Origin: Aquimonas sp964586455
GTDB taxonomy: Bacteria > Pseudomonadota > Gammaproteobacteria > Xanthomonadales > Xanthomonadaceae
NCBI GenBank assembly: GCA_964586455.1
Contig: CAZPHV010000005.1
Location: 62,001 to 126,000 of the forward strand
DNA length: 64,000 bases
Direction of reading: 5' to 3'
Under the pieces are notes generated by a model that was not told the DNA's origin, made no database searches, and saw only the letters and a program-made list of their open reading frames with translations. Made by a program: the position numbers and the translations under genes. Positions within the stretch are counted from its first letter, which is position 1, and the number at the start of each line of letters is the position of its first letter. Below are positions 42,727-51,400 of this stretch, piece by piece.

Positions 42727-43224
42727 TCAGCTCTGGGGTTTGCGGAACACCACAAAGATCACAAGGTCTGCTTCGCCGCGCTGGCGCAGGCCATGGCGGC
42801 TGCCGCGGCGGGTCAGGATGGCATCGCCGGCGCTGACCTCGCGGTACTCACCGTCGAGCATAAGCTCGCCATGACCCGACAGGACGTAGTAGATCTCGTC
42901 CTTGTCGTTCAGATGCTCGCCAATACTGGCGCCCGGGTGCAGGGCGCGCTTGCGGAACACGACATCGAAACCTTCGGCTCGCTCGAAGAACGGATAGGCC
43001 GTTGTCAGGCCATCCCCGTCATGAGGGCCGGGCTGCGCGATGGCCAGATGGGATTCGCGCTCGACAAAGGAATCGCTGCGGAGACCGTCGGCTTGAGCAA
43101 GCGCTGCTGGCGCAAACGCGAGCGCCAGCGCGAGGGCTGCCACCCTCACGGTGAACGACTGCGCGGGCGAACAGGAGGCCAGGTAGGGAGCGCGCACGAT
43201 GTTCCGATCCTGAACTGCGTTCAT
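42727..43224 (-). CDS. Exported cupin-domain protein
   Basis: This 165-residue protein has a long n-region and hydrophobic core at about 25-43 (ending APAALAQA), followed by a single cupin barrel. Its metal-binding pattern is GASIGEHLNDKDEIYYVLSGHGELMLDGE, then AGDAILTRRGSRHGLR. A small cupin next to DhuI/KduD-like genes may help convert unsaturated uronates (KdgF-like role), but KdgF is cytoplasmic while this one carries a signal. The role is therefore uncertain. It lies about 240 bases after the DhuI-like gene on the same strand. Confidence 0.75.
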   Translation of the reverse strand: MNAVQDRNIVRAPYLASCSPAQSFTVRVAALALALAFAPAALAQADGLRSDSFVERESHLAIAQPGPHDGDGLTTAYPFFERAEGFDVVFRKRALHPGASIGEHLNDKDEIYYVLSGHGELMLDGEYREVSAGDAILTRRGSRHGLRQRGEADLVIFVVFRKPQS

Positions 43225-43464
43225 TCGTTCAATCCACGCTTTGGCGATGAACCTGTGCGTTGAGACCTCTCAAGCCAGATGGCGGCTCAGGTGTTCTGGA
43301 CGCAGCATCGAAGCTGTCGCGCCCGCCGACCGAGGGGGGCACCCGGGCTTGGGACCTGCGCTTGCTGACAAGGGTGCGCGCTTGAGCAGTTCCCGCGTCA
43401 GTGCGCCGCCCTCGCTACAGGGCGGCCGTTCCATGCCGGTTGGGATTTCAGCTGCTTCAGAGAC

Positions 43465-44100
43465 TCAAAGCACGCTGCGCAGATAGGCAGCGATGGCCTC
43501 GTCCTGGCAGTTCGGGAAGAACAGCTCGGAGAACTTCTCGCCGGCAATCGCCGCCTTCAACAGATCCTGGTCGACCTCCTTCAGCACCGTCAGCATGTCC
43601 TTGCAGCTGGTCGCCTTGACCTGCGCGAGGATGCCGCGGTTCTTGGCCATGATCGCGGCGCGTTCCTTCGGATAGCCCAGGCCGCGCTCACCGTCGAACA
43701 GCTTGCGATAGCAGTCCTGCAGGTTGAGCTCGGCGGCCCAGCCAAAGCCCTTCGCATAGGGCATCGAGATCGCGTTGCCGTCGTTGATCTGGCCGAACAG
43801 GAAGGCGTCGGTCGGATCGATGACGAGGCCGCAGAACACGCCGGGCATCGTATTGCAGGCGAGCATCGAGCCCATTCCGGTGCCGCAGCCGGTGACCACG
43901 AAGTCAGCCGCCTTCGAGTTGAGCAGGATGCCCGCCAGCAGGCCGTTCATGACGTAGGTGAGCGACGCGGTGTCGTCGGCTGAATACATGCCGTAGTTGG
44001 ACACCGTATGGCCGAGCGGCTCGGCCACCGACTTCAGTGCGGTGTGGATGATTTCGTTCTTCGCGGCCTGGCTGTTTTCGGTAATCAGCGCGATCTTCAT
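43465..44100 (-). CDS. dhuI: RpiB/LacAB-family isomerase, DhuI-like
   Basis: This 211-residue protein has the RpiB/LacA fold signature (MKIALITENSQ, VTGCGTGMGSMLACN). A C-terminal extension, longer than RpiB, contains KATSCKDMLTVLKEVDQDLL. Members of this longer type beside KduD-like reductases include DhuI, which isomerises 4-deoxy-5-hexosulose uronate to 3-deoxy-glycero-2,5-hexodiulosonate, replacing KduI. No kduI gene is seen in the window. I chose the ATG at 44100. Function is inferred from family and neighbour. Confidence 0.75.
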   Translation of the reverse strand: MKIALITENSQAAKNEIIHTALKSVAEPLGHTVSNYGMYSADDTASLTYVMNGLLAGILLNSKAADFVVTGCGTGMGSMLACNTMPGVFCGLVIDPTDAFLFGQINDGNAISMPYAKGFGWAAELNLQDCYRKLFDGERGLGYPKERAAIMAKNRGILAQVKATSCKDMLTVLKEVDQDLLKAAIAGEKFSELFFPNCQDEAIAAYLRSVL

Positions 44101-44275
44101 GGATGTGTCCTCGGGGCTGTCCTGCGCACGCATGCGCTGGGGGAGTGTGAGTCGGTGCGCCTGTCGACGAGTCCCGCGCGAGCACGCGCCTAGTGCGACG
44201 CTCGCGGCGGAGTCTCGATCGACAGGCGCACGGACAGGGGTGATCGGACCCGGTCAGCGTTGGCGCAGGGCGCGC

Positions 44276-45031
44276 TCAGCGCGCCAGCCAGCCACCATCA
44301 ACCGGTAGTACGGTGCCGTGAACGTAATCGGACGCGCGCGAGGCCAGGAACACCGCCGCGCCTGCGAGGTCGTCCGGCGTGCCCCAGCGTGCCGCTGGAA
44401 TGCGCGCGAGGATGTCGCGGTTGCGCTGCTCATCGGCGCGCAGCTGTGCGGTGTTGTCGGTGGCCATGTAGCCCGGAGCGATCGCGTTGACGTTCACGCC
44501 CTTGGCGGCCCACTCGTTGGCCAGCAGCCGGGTGATGCCCGCCAGCCCGGACTTGCTGGCGGTGTACGAGGGCACGCGGATCCCGCCCTGGAAGCTCAGC
44601 ATGGACGCGATGTTGATGATCTTGCCACGACCCTGGCCGATGAAATGTCGGCCTGCCGCCTGGCACAGGAAGAAGGCGGACTTGAGGTTCAGATCGATCA
44701 CCGAATCCCAGTCCGCCTCGGTGAAGTCCACCGCATCGGCACGCCGGATCATGCCCGCATTGTTCACCAGGATATCGAGTCTTCCGAGCTTCTGAAGCGT
44801 CTCGCTGACGATGCGCGGGATCGGCTCAAGTGAGGTCAGGTCGGCCTGGATGAAAGCGAACCGGCGCCCGAGTGCCTCAACCTTGGCCGCGGTGTCATCG
44901 GCATTTGAACTGCTGACCGCCGCGATGTCGGCCCCGGCTTCGGCCAAGGCCAGCGCGATGCCCTGACCGAGGCCTTTGTTGGCACCGGTGACCAGTGCGA
45001 CCTGGCCCTGCAGGCTGAAGGGATTACCCAT
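44276..45031 (-). CDS. kduD: 2-deoxy-D-gluconate 3-dehydrogenase / KduD-type reductase
   Basis: This 251-residue short-chain dehydrogenase has the cofactor motif TGANKGLGQG (residues 14-23), NNAGMI, and the catalytic Ser/Tyr/Lys set (SMLSFQGGIRVPSYTASKSG). The starting sequence MGNPFSLQGQVALVTGAN is typical of KduD. It reduces 3-deoxy-glycero-2,5-hexodiulosonate to 2-keto-3-deoxygluconate in pectin and uronate breakdown. A strong Shine-Dalgarno (GAGGAG) precedes ATG 45031. The operator-like 16-mer lies 78 bases upstream. Confidence 0.92.
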   Translation of the reverse strand: MGNPFSLQGQVALVTGANKGLGQGIALALAEAGADIAAVSSSNADDTAAKVEALGRRFAFIQADLTSLEPIPRIVSETLQKLGRLDILVNNAGMIRRADAVDFTEADWDSVIDLNLKSAFFLCQAAGRHFIGQGRGKIINIASMLSFQGGIRVPSYTASKSGLAGITRLLANEWAAKGVNVNAIAPGYMATDNTAQLRADEQRNRDILARIPAARWGTPDDLAGAAVFLASRASDYVHGTVLPVDGGWLAR

Positions 45032-45108
45032 CGTGAAGCTCCTCATTGAACCGGAACGGGCCCAACATCGGCGCGCGCAAACTTCCATGCGCGCCAGCAG
45101 AGCCTGAA

Positions 45109-45124
45109 ATGACTACCGGTGTCA
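45109..45124. promoter_or_regulatory. Operator-like motif, pectin region copy 2 (kduD)
   Basis: ATGACTACCGGTGTCA is identical over 16 bases to the copy upstream of the pectate lyase gene at 39838. Confidence 0.65.
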
Positions 45125-45660
45125 TTGTGTCCGGGTAATGCCCGGGCGGCAAGCTGTGCTGCAGCATTCGTGGGTTCGGGTTCTAGACTTCAGGGAATCA
45201 GAGGTTCTGAGGTTCTGAGGTTCAGAGGTTCAGAGGTTCAGAACCACAGGCGTTCACAGGATTTCGAACTCGACGACTCGGAATCCTGATCGACGTTTGG
45301 GATCCGCCGACCCACCGAGCACGCCGAATCAAGCCCCTCTCCCCTTGACGGAGAGGGGTTGGGGAGAGGGGGGCGGGGCTTGCGGGTACGCCCCCACCTC
45401 CCAATCGATAGGTTGCTCAGGTGCGTCGGATCTCCCGCAGCCTCCGAACCTTGTTCGGCGTGCCGCAGAGACGATGTGGAAACCCGTCTGATTCACCCAG
45501 AGCTTGCGGCTGGCTCGGCCCCCGCGGCGGGTGGAGATATTCGCACCGTGCCGGAGAGACCGATGCGCCTTGTGGCCAGCTTGGGATTCCGAGCGCACTT
45601 CTGGTTGCGCTTCCAAGATCGTTTTGGGGTAGGGGAACGATGCGTGCGACAAGGTTTCCA

Positions 45661-45805
45661 CCCCTCTCCCCCGACCCCTCTCCCTCAAGGGGAGAGGGGA
45701 GCGAAGCAATGCCCCCATCCGGCACACCTCCCTCAAGGGGAGAGGGGAGCGAAGCAATGCCCCATCCGGCACATCTCTCTCAATGGGGGAGGGGAGCGAA
45801 GCAAG
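45661..45805. repeat. Three ~48-bp direct repeats of the CCCCTCTCC family
   Basis: Units beginning CCCTCAAGG start at 45682, 45730 and about 45777 (CTCTCAATGG), each followed by GGGGAGAGGGG (or a close variant) and AGCGAAGCAA. They are related to the dispersed palindromes elsewhere in the window. Confidence 0.75.
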
Positions 45806-45921
45806 CTCCGCATCGATATCCGTGACCGACGCGAGAGCCGCTTCCAAATCGCTCTCGCCTGGAGGAAGAGGGGCTCTGGAGCAGGTAGAGCTTCGCGTGA
45901 TCGCGCCACCCACACACCCGG

Positions 45922-46494
45922 CTACCGCGACTCGCGGATCACCTGCAGCCAGTCGCTGTCCTCACCGAGCAGTCGCCAGGGGCCGCTTTCGTTCGCGGCA
46001 TGACGAACCCGCAGCCCTGCAGGGCCGCCCGCCTGGAAGTAGCTGAGGAACAGCGGATGTTCGCCTGCCTCCAGCAGCACCCGACAGCGCTGGGTCGAAA
46101 GCCCGCGATGGGCGGTGAACGCGCAGATACGCCGATCGTTCACCTCCAGCGCAAAACCATCGTCGCTCTCGACCTCGAAATGGATCACTCGTGCCTCGGG
46201 CACCCGCAGTCGTACCCTGAGATCGACAAAGAACTGCTCGGCGGGGCCGATGCGCCCCAGCACGGGGTGGCGCAGCTGGCCAGAATGGGCGAGGTCGAGC
46301 CGATCCACCCAGACCGTGCCGCGCTGAACCGCCGCGCGGCTCTGGTCGAGGTGCTGGATCGGTACTGCATTGCGCTCTATCACCAGCGGCAGCACCGGCT
46401 CGACGCTGGGCGATCGCATCAGCAGCCACAGGCCCACTCCGCTGGCGGAAAGCAGGATGGACAGCAGCGTGTTCGCACGGTCCAGGCGTTTCAT
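45922..46494 (-). CDS. Membrane-anchored PA14-like protein coupled to PMT
   Basis: This 190-residue protein has an N-terminal membrane anchor (about residues 8-26) and a beta-rich extracytoplasmic domain. Its FFVDLRVRL, HFEVESDDGFALEVNDRRI and LEAGEHPLFLSYFQAGGPAGLRV segments strongly resemble the PA14/glycan-binding fold. Its ATG overlaps the stop of the mannosyltransferase gene (ATGA at 46491-46494), so the two products probably cooperate, perhaps in substrate or glycan recognition. A PA14 assignment by eye is moderate. Confidence 0.7.
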   Translation of the reverse strand: MKRLDRANTLLSILLSASGVGLWLLMRSPSVEPVLPLVIERNAVPIQHLDQSRAAVQRGTVWVDRLDLAHSGQLRHPVLGRIGPAEQFFVDLRVRLRVPEARVIHFEVESDDGFALEVNDRRICAFTAHRGLSTQRCRVLLEAGEHPLFLSYFQAGGPAGLRVRHAANESGPWRLLGEDSDWLQVIRESR

Positions 46495-48020
46495 CGCACC
46501 GGCTCCAGCTTCCACACCTTCAGCCAGGCGCGACGCTCCACTTCGCCTTCGTCGATCGGCCAGCCGTAGGTGAAGGGTGCGAAATGGAGAAAACCCGCCA
46601 GCATCAGACCGGCAAACGCGAGCAGGTTGAGCTTCGGGTGCCAGTCACCGCGCGCCAGCGAATCCCGGAACACATAGCTGAACACCAGCGCGAGATTGAC
46701 GATGCCGAAGCACAGCGGCAGAAAGTAGTGATAGAGGTACATCACCCGCTCGACCTGCAGTATCGACAGCATGTAGCCGACGTAGAGCGCGCTCATCAGC
46801 ACGATCCAGCCGAACAGGCGCGGATCACTGGGCTGCAGTCCAAACACCAGGCGCGCGCCGAGCAGGCAGAACGAGAGCAGCATGCCGGCCAGCACCGGCA
46901 GCCAGATCACCGGGTTGGCGACCAGGTAGGTGTAGTCCACCTTGACCTGCCCATCGACTTCGACCTTCGCCCAGCGGTAGTTGATGGTCTTGCCGCCCAG
47001 CGGCCAGTGCAAGGCCGGGCTGCCGTTCTCGTCGGGCTTGCAGGCGTCGAACCGGGGCACGCCGTCGGAGTATTCGGCGATGTAGCGCAGGTGATCGCGC
47101 AGGCCCAGCGCGAAGGTTCGCGGTGAGGCTGCATCGCCTGCCGCGAGCGCAGAAAGATATTCGGGTGAGGCCTTGTAGGTGCGTCCCTCGATGACCCGAT
47201 CCGAGCCTGCGATCTGCAGCCAGAACACACTGAAGAAAACCAGGCTCAGCGCAAGCACGGTGACTCCGCCCGATGTCAGCGCGCGCACGCTGAAGCCCTT
47301 GAGTCCCAGCGTTTCGCGCCTGCGCCAGAGTTCGACGCCGAGCAGGGCCGGCGGCAACAACAGCATCGGTGCCGCGTTGAGTTTGACCGACAGCGCCAGG
47401 CCGATCGAAGCGCCCAGCAGCGCGTAGTGGTACAGCCGTATTTGGATGCCGCTACGCAGGCTGCGTGCGAACAGCCACAGACTCAGCAGCGCGAAGGGCA
47501 GTTGGATGCCCTCGAGCATGGCCGCACGCCCGTGAGTGACCAGGGCGTTGTCCAGCGGCAGGCACAGTGCGAAGCACAGCGACACCGCACGACTGCCGGT
47601 GGCATGCAGCAGCAGGAAGTAGAGCAGCGGTGTTGAGAGGATCAAGCCCAGCACCGACGCCAGACGCACCCCGGCGAAGCTGTAGCCCGGCGGAAGCTGC
47701 GACTGACTGGCATGGTCAGTGTGCAGCAGGGCGTTGGCGTCACGCTCCGCGTTTGCCCCAACCACCCATTCACCCAGCGCGATCAGCATCTTGCCGAGCG
47801 GCGGATGGTTCTCCATGTACATCACGCCGGCCAACTGCTTCTGAGCCGAAGTGACGTGATAGTTCTCGTCCCAGAACAGTGACTCGGGCTGCCAATAGCG
47901 GGTGCCGAAACTGGCCGTTGCAACCAGTACCAGCAGCAGCGCCGGCAGCCAGTTCGCCCAGCGGCTGCGGAGCATGCCGCGCGTTCTTTCAAGCAGCGAT
48001 GCACCGTCTGCGATCAGCAT
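46491..48020 (-). CDS. PMT-family O-mannosyltransferase-like membrane protein
   Basis: This 509-residue multi-pass protein belongs to the GT-C type. The first luminal loop has FWDENYHVTSAQKQL with the essential acidic pair, and ENHPPLGKMLIALGEW follows. These match the dolichyl-phosphate-mannose protein mannosyltransferase (PMT) family. About 10-11 membrane helices follow. Bacterial PMTs glycosylate exported proteins as they cross the membrane. It is divergent from the double pectate lyase gene, which carries long Ser-rich linkers. Confidence 0.85.
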   Translation of the reverse strand: MLIADGASLLERTRGMLRSRWANWLPALLLVLVATASFGTRYWQPESLFWDENYHVTSAQKQLAGVMYMENHPPLGKMLIALGEWVVGANAERDANALLHTDHASQSQLPPGYSFAGVRLASVLGLILSTPLLYFLLLHATGSRAVSLCFALCLPLDNALVTHGRAAMLEGIQLPFALLSLWLFARSLRSGIQIRLYHYALLGASIGLALSVKLNAAPMLLLPPALLGVELWRRRETLGLKGFSVRALTSGGVTVLALSLVFFSVFWLQIAGSDRVIEGRTYKASPEYLSALAAGDAASPRTFALGLRDHLRYIAEYSDGVPRFDACKPDENGSPALHWPLGGKTINYRWAKVEVDGQVKVDYTYLVANPVIWLPVLAGMLLSFCLLGARLVFGLQPSDPRLFGWIVLMSALYVGYMLSILQVERVMYLYHYFLPLCFGIVNLALVFSYVFRDSLARGDWHPKLNLLAFAGLMLAGFLHFAPFTYGWPIDEGEVERRAWLKVWKLEPVR

Positions 48021-48434
48021 CCGAACCCTCCCTCGTCGACCCTCGAAGCGGGGTCATCCATGTTGCAGTGCACGTTGACACCGGTGGCATCAATTATGAG
48101 GATCGTCGCCGATGCCGCCAAGGGAAGGTGCCGAACAGGCACCCCGGCTGCGTCGATGAACCGCGCACTCTCCAAGCGCTCGGCGGGCCTGACGCCTGCC
48201 GTACCCGAGACCCCACCCATGCAGGTGAGGTCGCGTCCATCGCTGTGCGACGTGTCTCCCAGGGTCGAGCCGACGGCCGACCTGCACGTTGCGTCACTGA
48301 GGGCATTGGCCTCGCGCATCTGGATGCGCGGCGGGCCAGAGCCGCGCGCAGGCATCGCCACCGGGGCGATGTCCCAATCGGGGGCGGCGGAACAGGCACT
48401 GTTCGGCTGCCGGCCTAATCGTGGAGTGAGCCGC
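48021..48434. other. Divergent promoter region between PMT and double pectate lyase
   Basis: About 410 bases hold no convincing gene. The operator-like TGACACCGGTGGCAT lies at 48076-48090, close to the PMT start and far from the lyase start (ATG 48435). No other signal is clear. Confidence 0.5.
48076..48090. promoter_or_regulatory. Operator-like motif, pectin region copy 3 (variant)
   Basis: TGACACCGGTGGCAT on the plus strand reads ATGCCACCGGTGTCA on the minus strand. It differs from the other two copies in the left half-site but keeps ACCGGTGTCA. Confidence 0.5.
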
Positions 48435-51400
48435 ATGTCGTTCCGTTCAAAACATTTTCCCGTGCGGGTGTGCCTGTCTGTCGCCTGTGGCCTGCTGCCC
48501 ACGCTCTCGCTGGCCCAGGCCAACCTTCCCTTTTTCGACGATTTCGACGCTGCCACCACGGCGTCGCTGATCACGCCCGAGTACCGGGCATTGCCAGGCG
48601 TCTCGCCACCGCTGCAGATGTTCCATCGATTGACGGGTACGGTCGCAGTCGTCGACGGTGGGGTGGCCTTGACCGGTGCGCGCTTGAGCATCGGCAACAC
48701 CACGCCTACGGTCACCACCACCGCCAGCAGCGGCTTCACCGGCATCTTCGGGCTGGCATCCACCTGGACCATGTCCATGTGCGTGCGCTCAGCAACGCTG
48801 GCGGATCCGCTGCAGGACAAGAAGTTCCAAGTGTATGTCGACAACAACAGCACCGGCCAGGCCAACTCGCCGCATGGCGGCCCCTCGCGCCTGCTCAACC
48901 TCGATGTCTCGGCCCTGCAGTCGAACACTGTGGTCAGCGTCAGCACCGCGCTGGGTTCGCCGACCTCGTTTGTGTCGTTGCGTACCGAGTCGGGCAGCAC
49001 GGTGGTCATCGACAATTTGACCCTCAGCCTTGGCGATGCGCAGTCCGCGACCCTGGCGAATTGCGATGCGGCGTCAAGCAGTTCGAGCAGCTCAAGTGAG
49101 TCCAGTTCAAGCGAGTCGAGCTCGAGTGAGTCCAGCTCCAGTGAGTCCAGCTCATCGAGTTCAAGCGAGTCGAGCTCCAGTGAATCGAGCAGCTCCAGTT
49201 CGAGCAGCTCCAGCGCGCCCGGCGAGAACCTGTTCGCCGAGGACTTCGATCTGGCGAGCACCAGCACCCTGCTGACAGCCGCCTATCGCAGCCTGCCGGA
49301 TACGCCGGCGACGCCGATGTTCGTCAGTAGTGCGACCTCGCGTACTCGCGTGGTGGACGGCGCGCTGGGCATCGAAGGCCTGGTGTTCGGCATCGGCAAC
49401 CGCGTGCCCTTCTCCGCCACCACCGGCTCCGACACCAGCACGACCGGCATCTTCGATCTTGGTCAGACCTACACGGTCTCGTTCTGCTATGTGGGTCGTC
49501 GCGGCTCGGACGGCACCAAGCGGCTGCAGGTGCAGGTCGACAACAACACCAGCGGTGCGGCCAACTCGATCCACGGAACCAACTCGCGGATCTTCAATCA
49601 ACCGCTCGGCGACCTGCAGCCGGGCACGGTCTACAGCGTCACTTCGGACGTGGGCACGGCGACCTCGTTCTTCGTGCTGCGCGTCGAGAGTGGCGAGGAA
49701 GGCCTGGTCGACAACCTTCGCCTTGACCGCGGCAGCGTGGGCTCGGCCACCTGCCCGCCGCCCTCGAGTTCGTCCAGTTCCTCGTCGAGCTCGTCGTCGA
49801 GTTCTTCCAGCACGTCGAGCAGCTCCAGCAGTTCGAGCTCGAGCAGTTCCTCGTCGACGCCACCGACGCCCGGTACGCTGACTTGTCCGCAGGCCAACAC
49901 GGTGCAGGGCTTTGCTTCCCTGGGCGGTGGCACCACCGGTGGAGCAGGTGGGCGGCAGCAGATCGTCACGACCGGCGTGGAGCTGATCGCGGCTCTGGCC
50001 GCACAGGTCAACAACCCGCAGCCGCTGACAATCTTCGTCGATGGCGTGATCACACCAGCCAACAGTGGGTCTGCCAGCAAGTTCGATGTCAAGGACATGA
50101 ACAATGTCTCGATCATCGGTATGCCGGGCGCGTTGTTCGACGGCATCGGCATCAAGATCTGGCGCGCCAACAACGTCATCGTGCGCAATCTGACGATGCG
50201 CTACGTCAACATCGGCGACAAGGATCAGATCAGCATCGAGGGCCCCGCCAGCAACATCTGGATCGACCACAACGAGTTCTACAACTCGCTGGACGTCGGC
50301 ATCGATTTCTATGACGAACTGGTCAGCGGAAAAGGCAATGTTTCCAACATCACCCTGTCCTACAACTACCTGCACGACAGCTGGAAGACCTCGCTGTGGG
50401 GTTCCAGCGACACCGACGGCTCCAATCGCACGATCAGCTTCATTGCCAACCGCTGGGAGAACGTGAACTCGCGCCTGCCGCTGTTCCGCTTCGGCGAAGG
50501 TCATGTGCTGAACAACTACTATCGGAACGTGCGGGCCTCAGGCATCAACTCACGGATGGGCGCGCGCCTCCGCATCGACGGCAACCACTTCGAAGATTCG
50601 CAGAATGTGGTGATCTCGCAGGACAGCGTGCAGGTGGGATTCTGGGACACCAATGGCGACAACCTGTTTGAGAACGTCACTTGGACGCCACTGCCGACCA
50701 ATTGCAACAGTAATCCCTGCGCCTGGGGCAACACGCCCGGCACGGTGCAGAACGGAGGCCAGATCGAGTCGACGGTCAGCTACGTGCCGCCCTATGCGTA
50801 CACCGCGCTGCCCGTCAGTGAGGTCAAGCCGCACGTGCTCGCCAACACCGGTGTCGGCCGCATCGATGCCTGCCTCGACCTGCCGGGTTCGTCCTCCAGT
50901 TCAAGCAGCACCAGTTCCAGCAGTTCCAGCAGCACGACCAGCAGCTCCAGTTCGTCCAGTTCGAGTTCGTCAAGCTCAAGCGAGCCGCCCTTGCTGCTAC
51001 CGATCTTTGCCAGTGGCTTCGAGGCCGGTGAGGACAGCCGCATGGATGCCGCACTGCTGCCGGTCGGTGAACCCATGCCGGCCAACATGGGCCAGCGCAA
51101 CTATGCCGCGCCGACCGGCAATCTGTCCTTTGTGGCGGTACCGCCGACGCCCGTGCATGTCGATCACTACCAGAACCTTCCGCAGGACCCCACCGGCGGC
51201 GTGCTGAGCTTCGAGCGCGAGGTCGCGCCGGCCCAGGGCTGGATGAGCTGGAGCGAGTTCGGGCCGGTGCACGTGACCGGGGGTTCGGCGGCGGCCCCGC
51301 AGGACATCTACACCGTCCGTACCAAGGAAGAATTGCTGACAGCGCTGCAACAGTCGGGCAACCGGCCGAAGATCATTCGCGTGCTCGGGGTGATCGACTT

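Larger units (their letters stand above)
45032..45921. other. Gene-free repeat-rich region between kduD and the PA14-like gene
   Basis: About 890 bases contain no credible gene. In order they hold the ACCGGT operator (45109-45124), a 9-bp tandem repeat (about 45200-45246, unit AGGTTCTG/AGGTTCAG), and a CCCCTCTCC palindrome (45334-45371). About 290 bases of plain sequence follow, then three roughly 48-bp repeats (45661-45805) of the form CCCTCAAGGGGAGAGGGG followed by AGCGAAGCAATGCC. Frames reading PLPQGERG here are repeat artefacts. Confidence 0.75.

Noticed and set aside
45359..46003. A 214-residue plus-strand frame in the repeat region
   Set aside because: Much of it is PLPQGERG-type translation of the CCCCTCTCC repeats, with no start signal or family.
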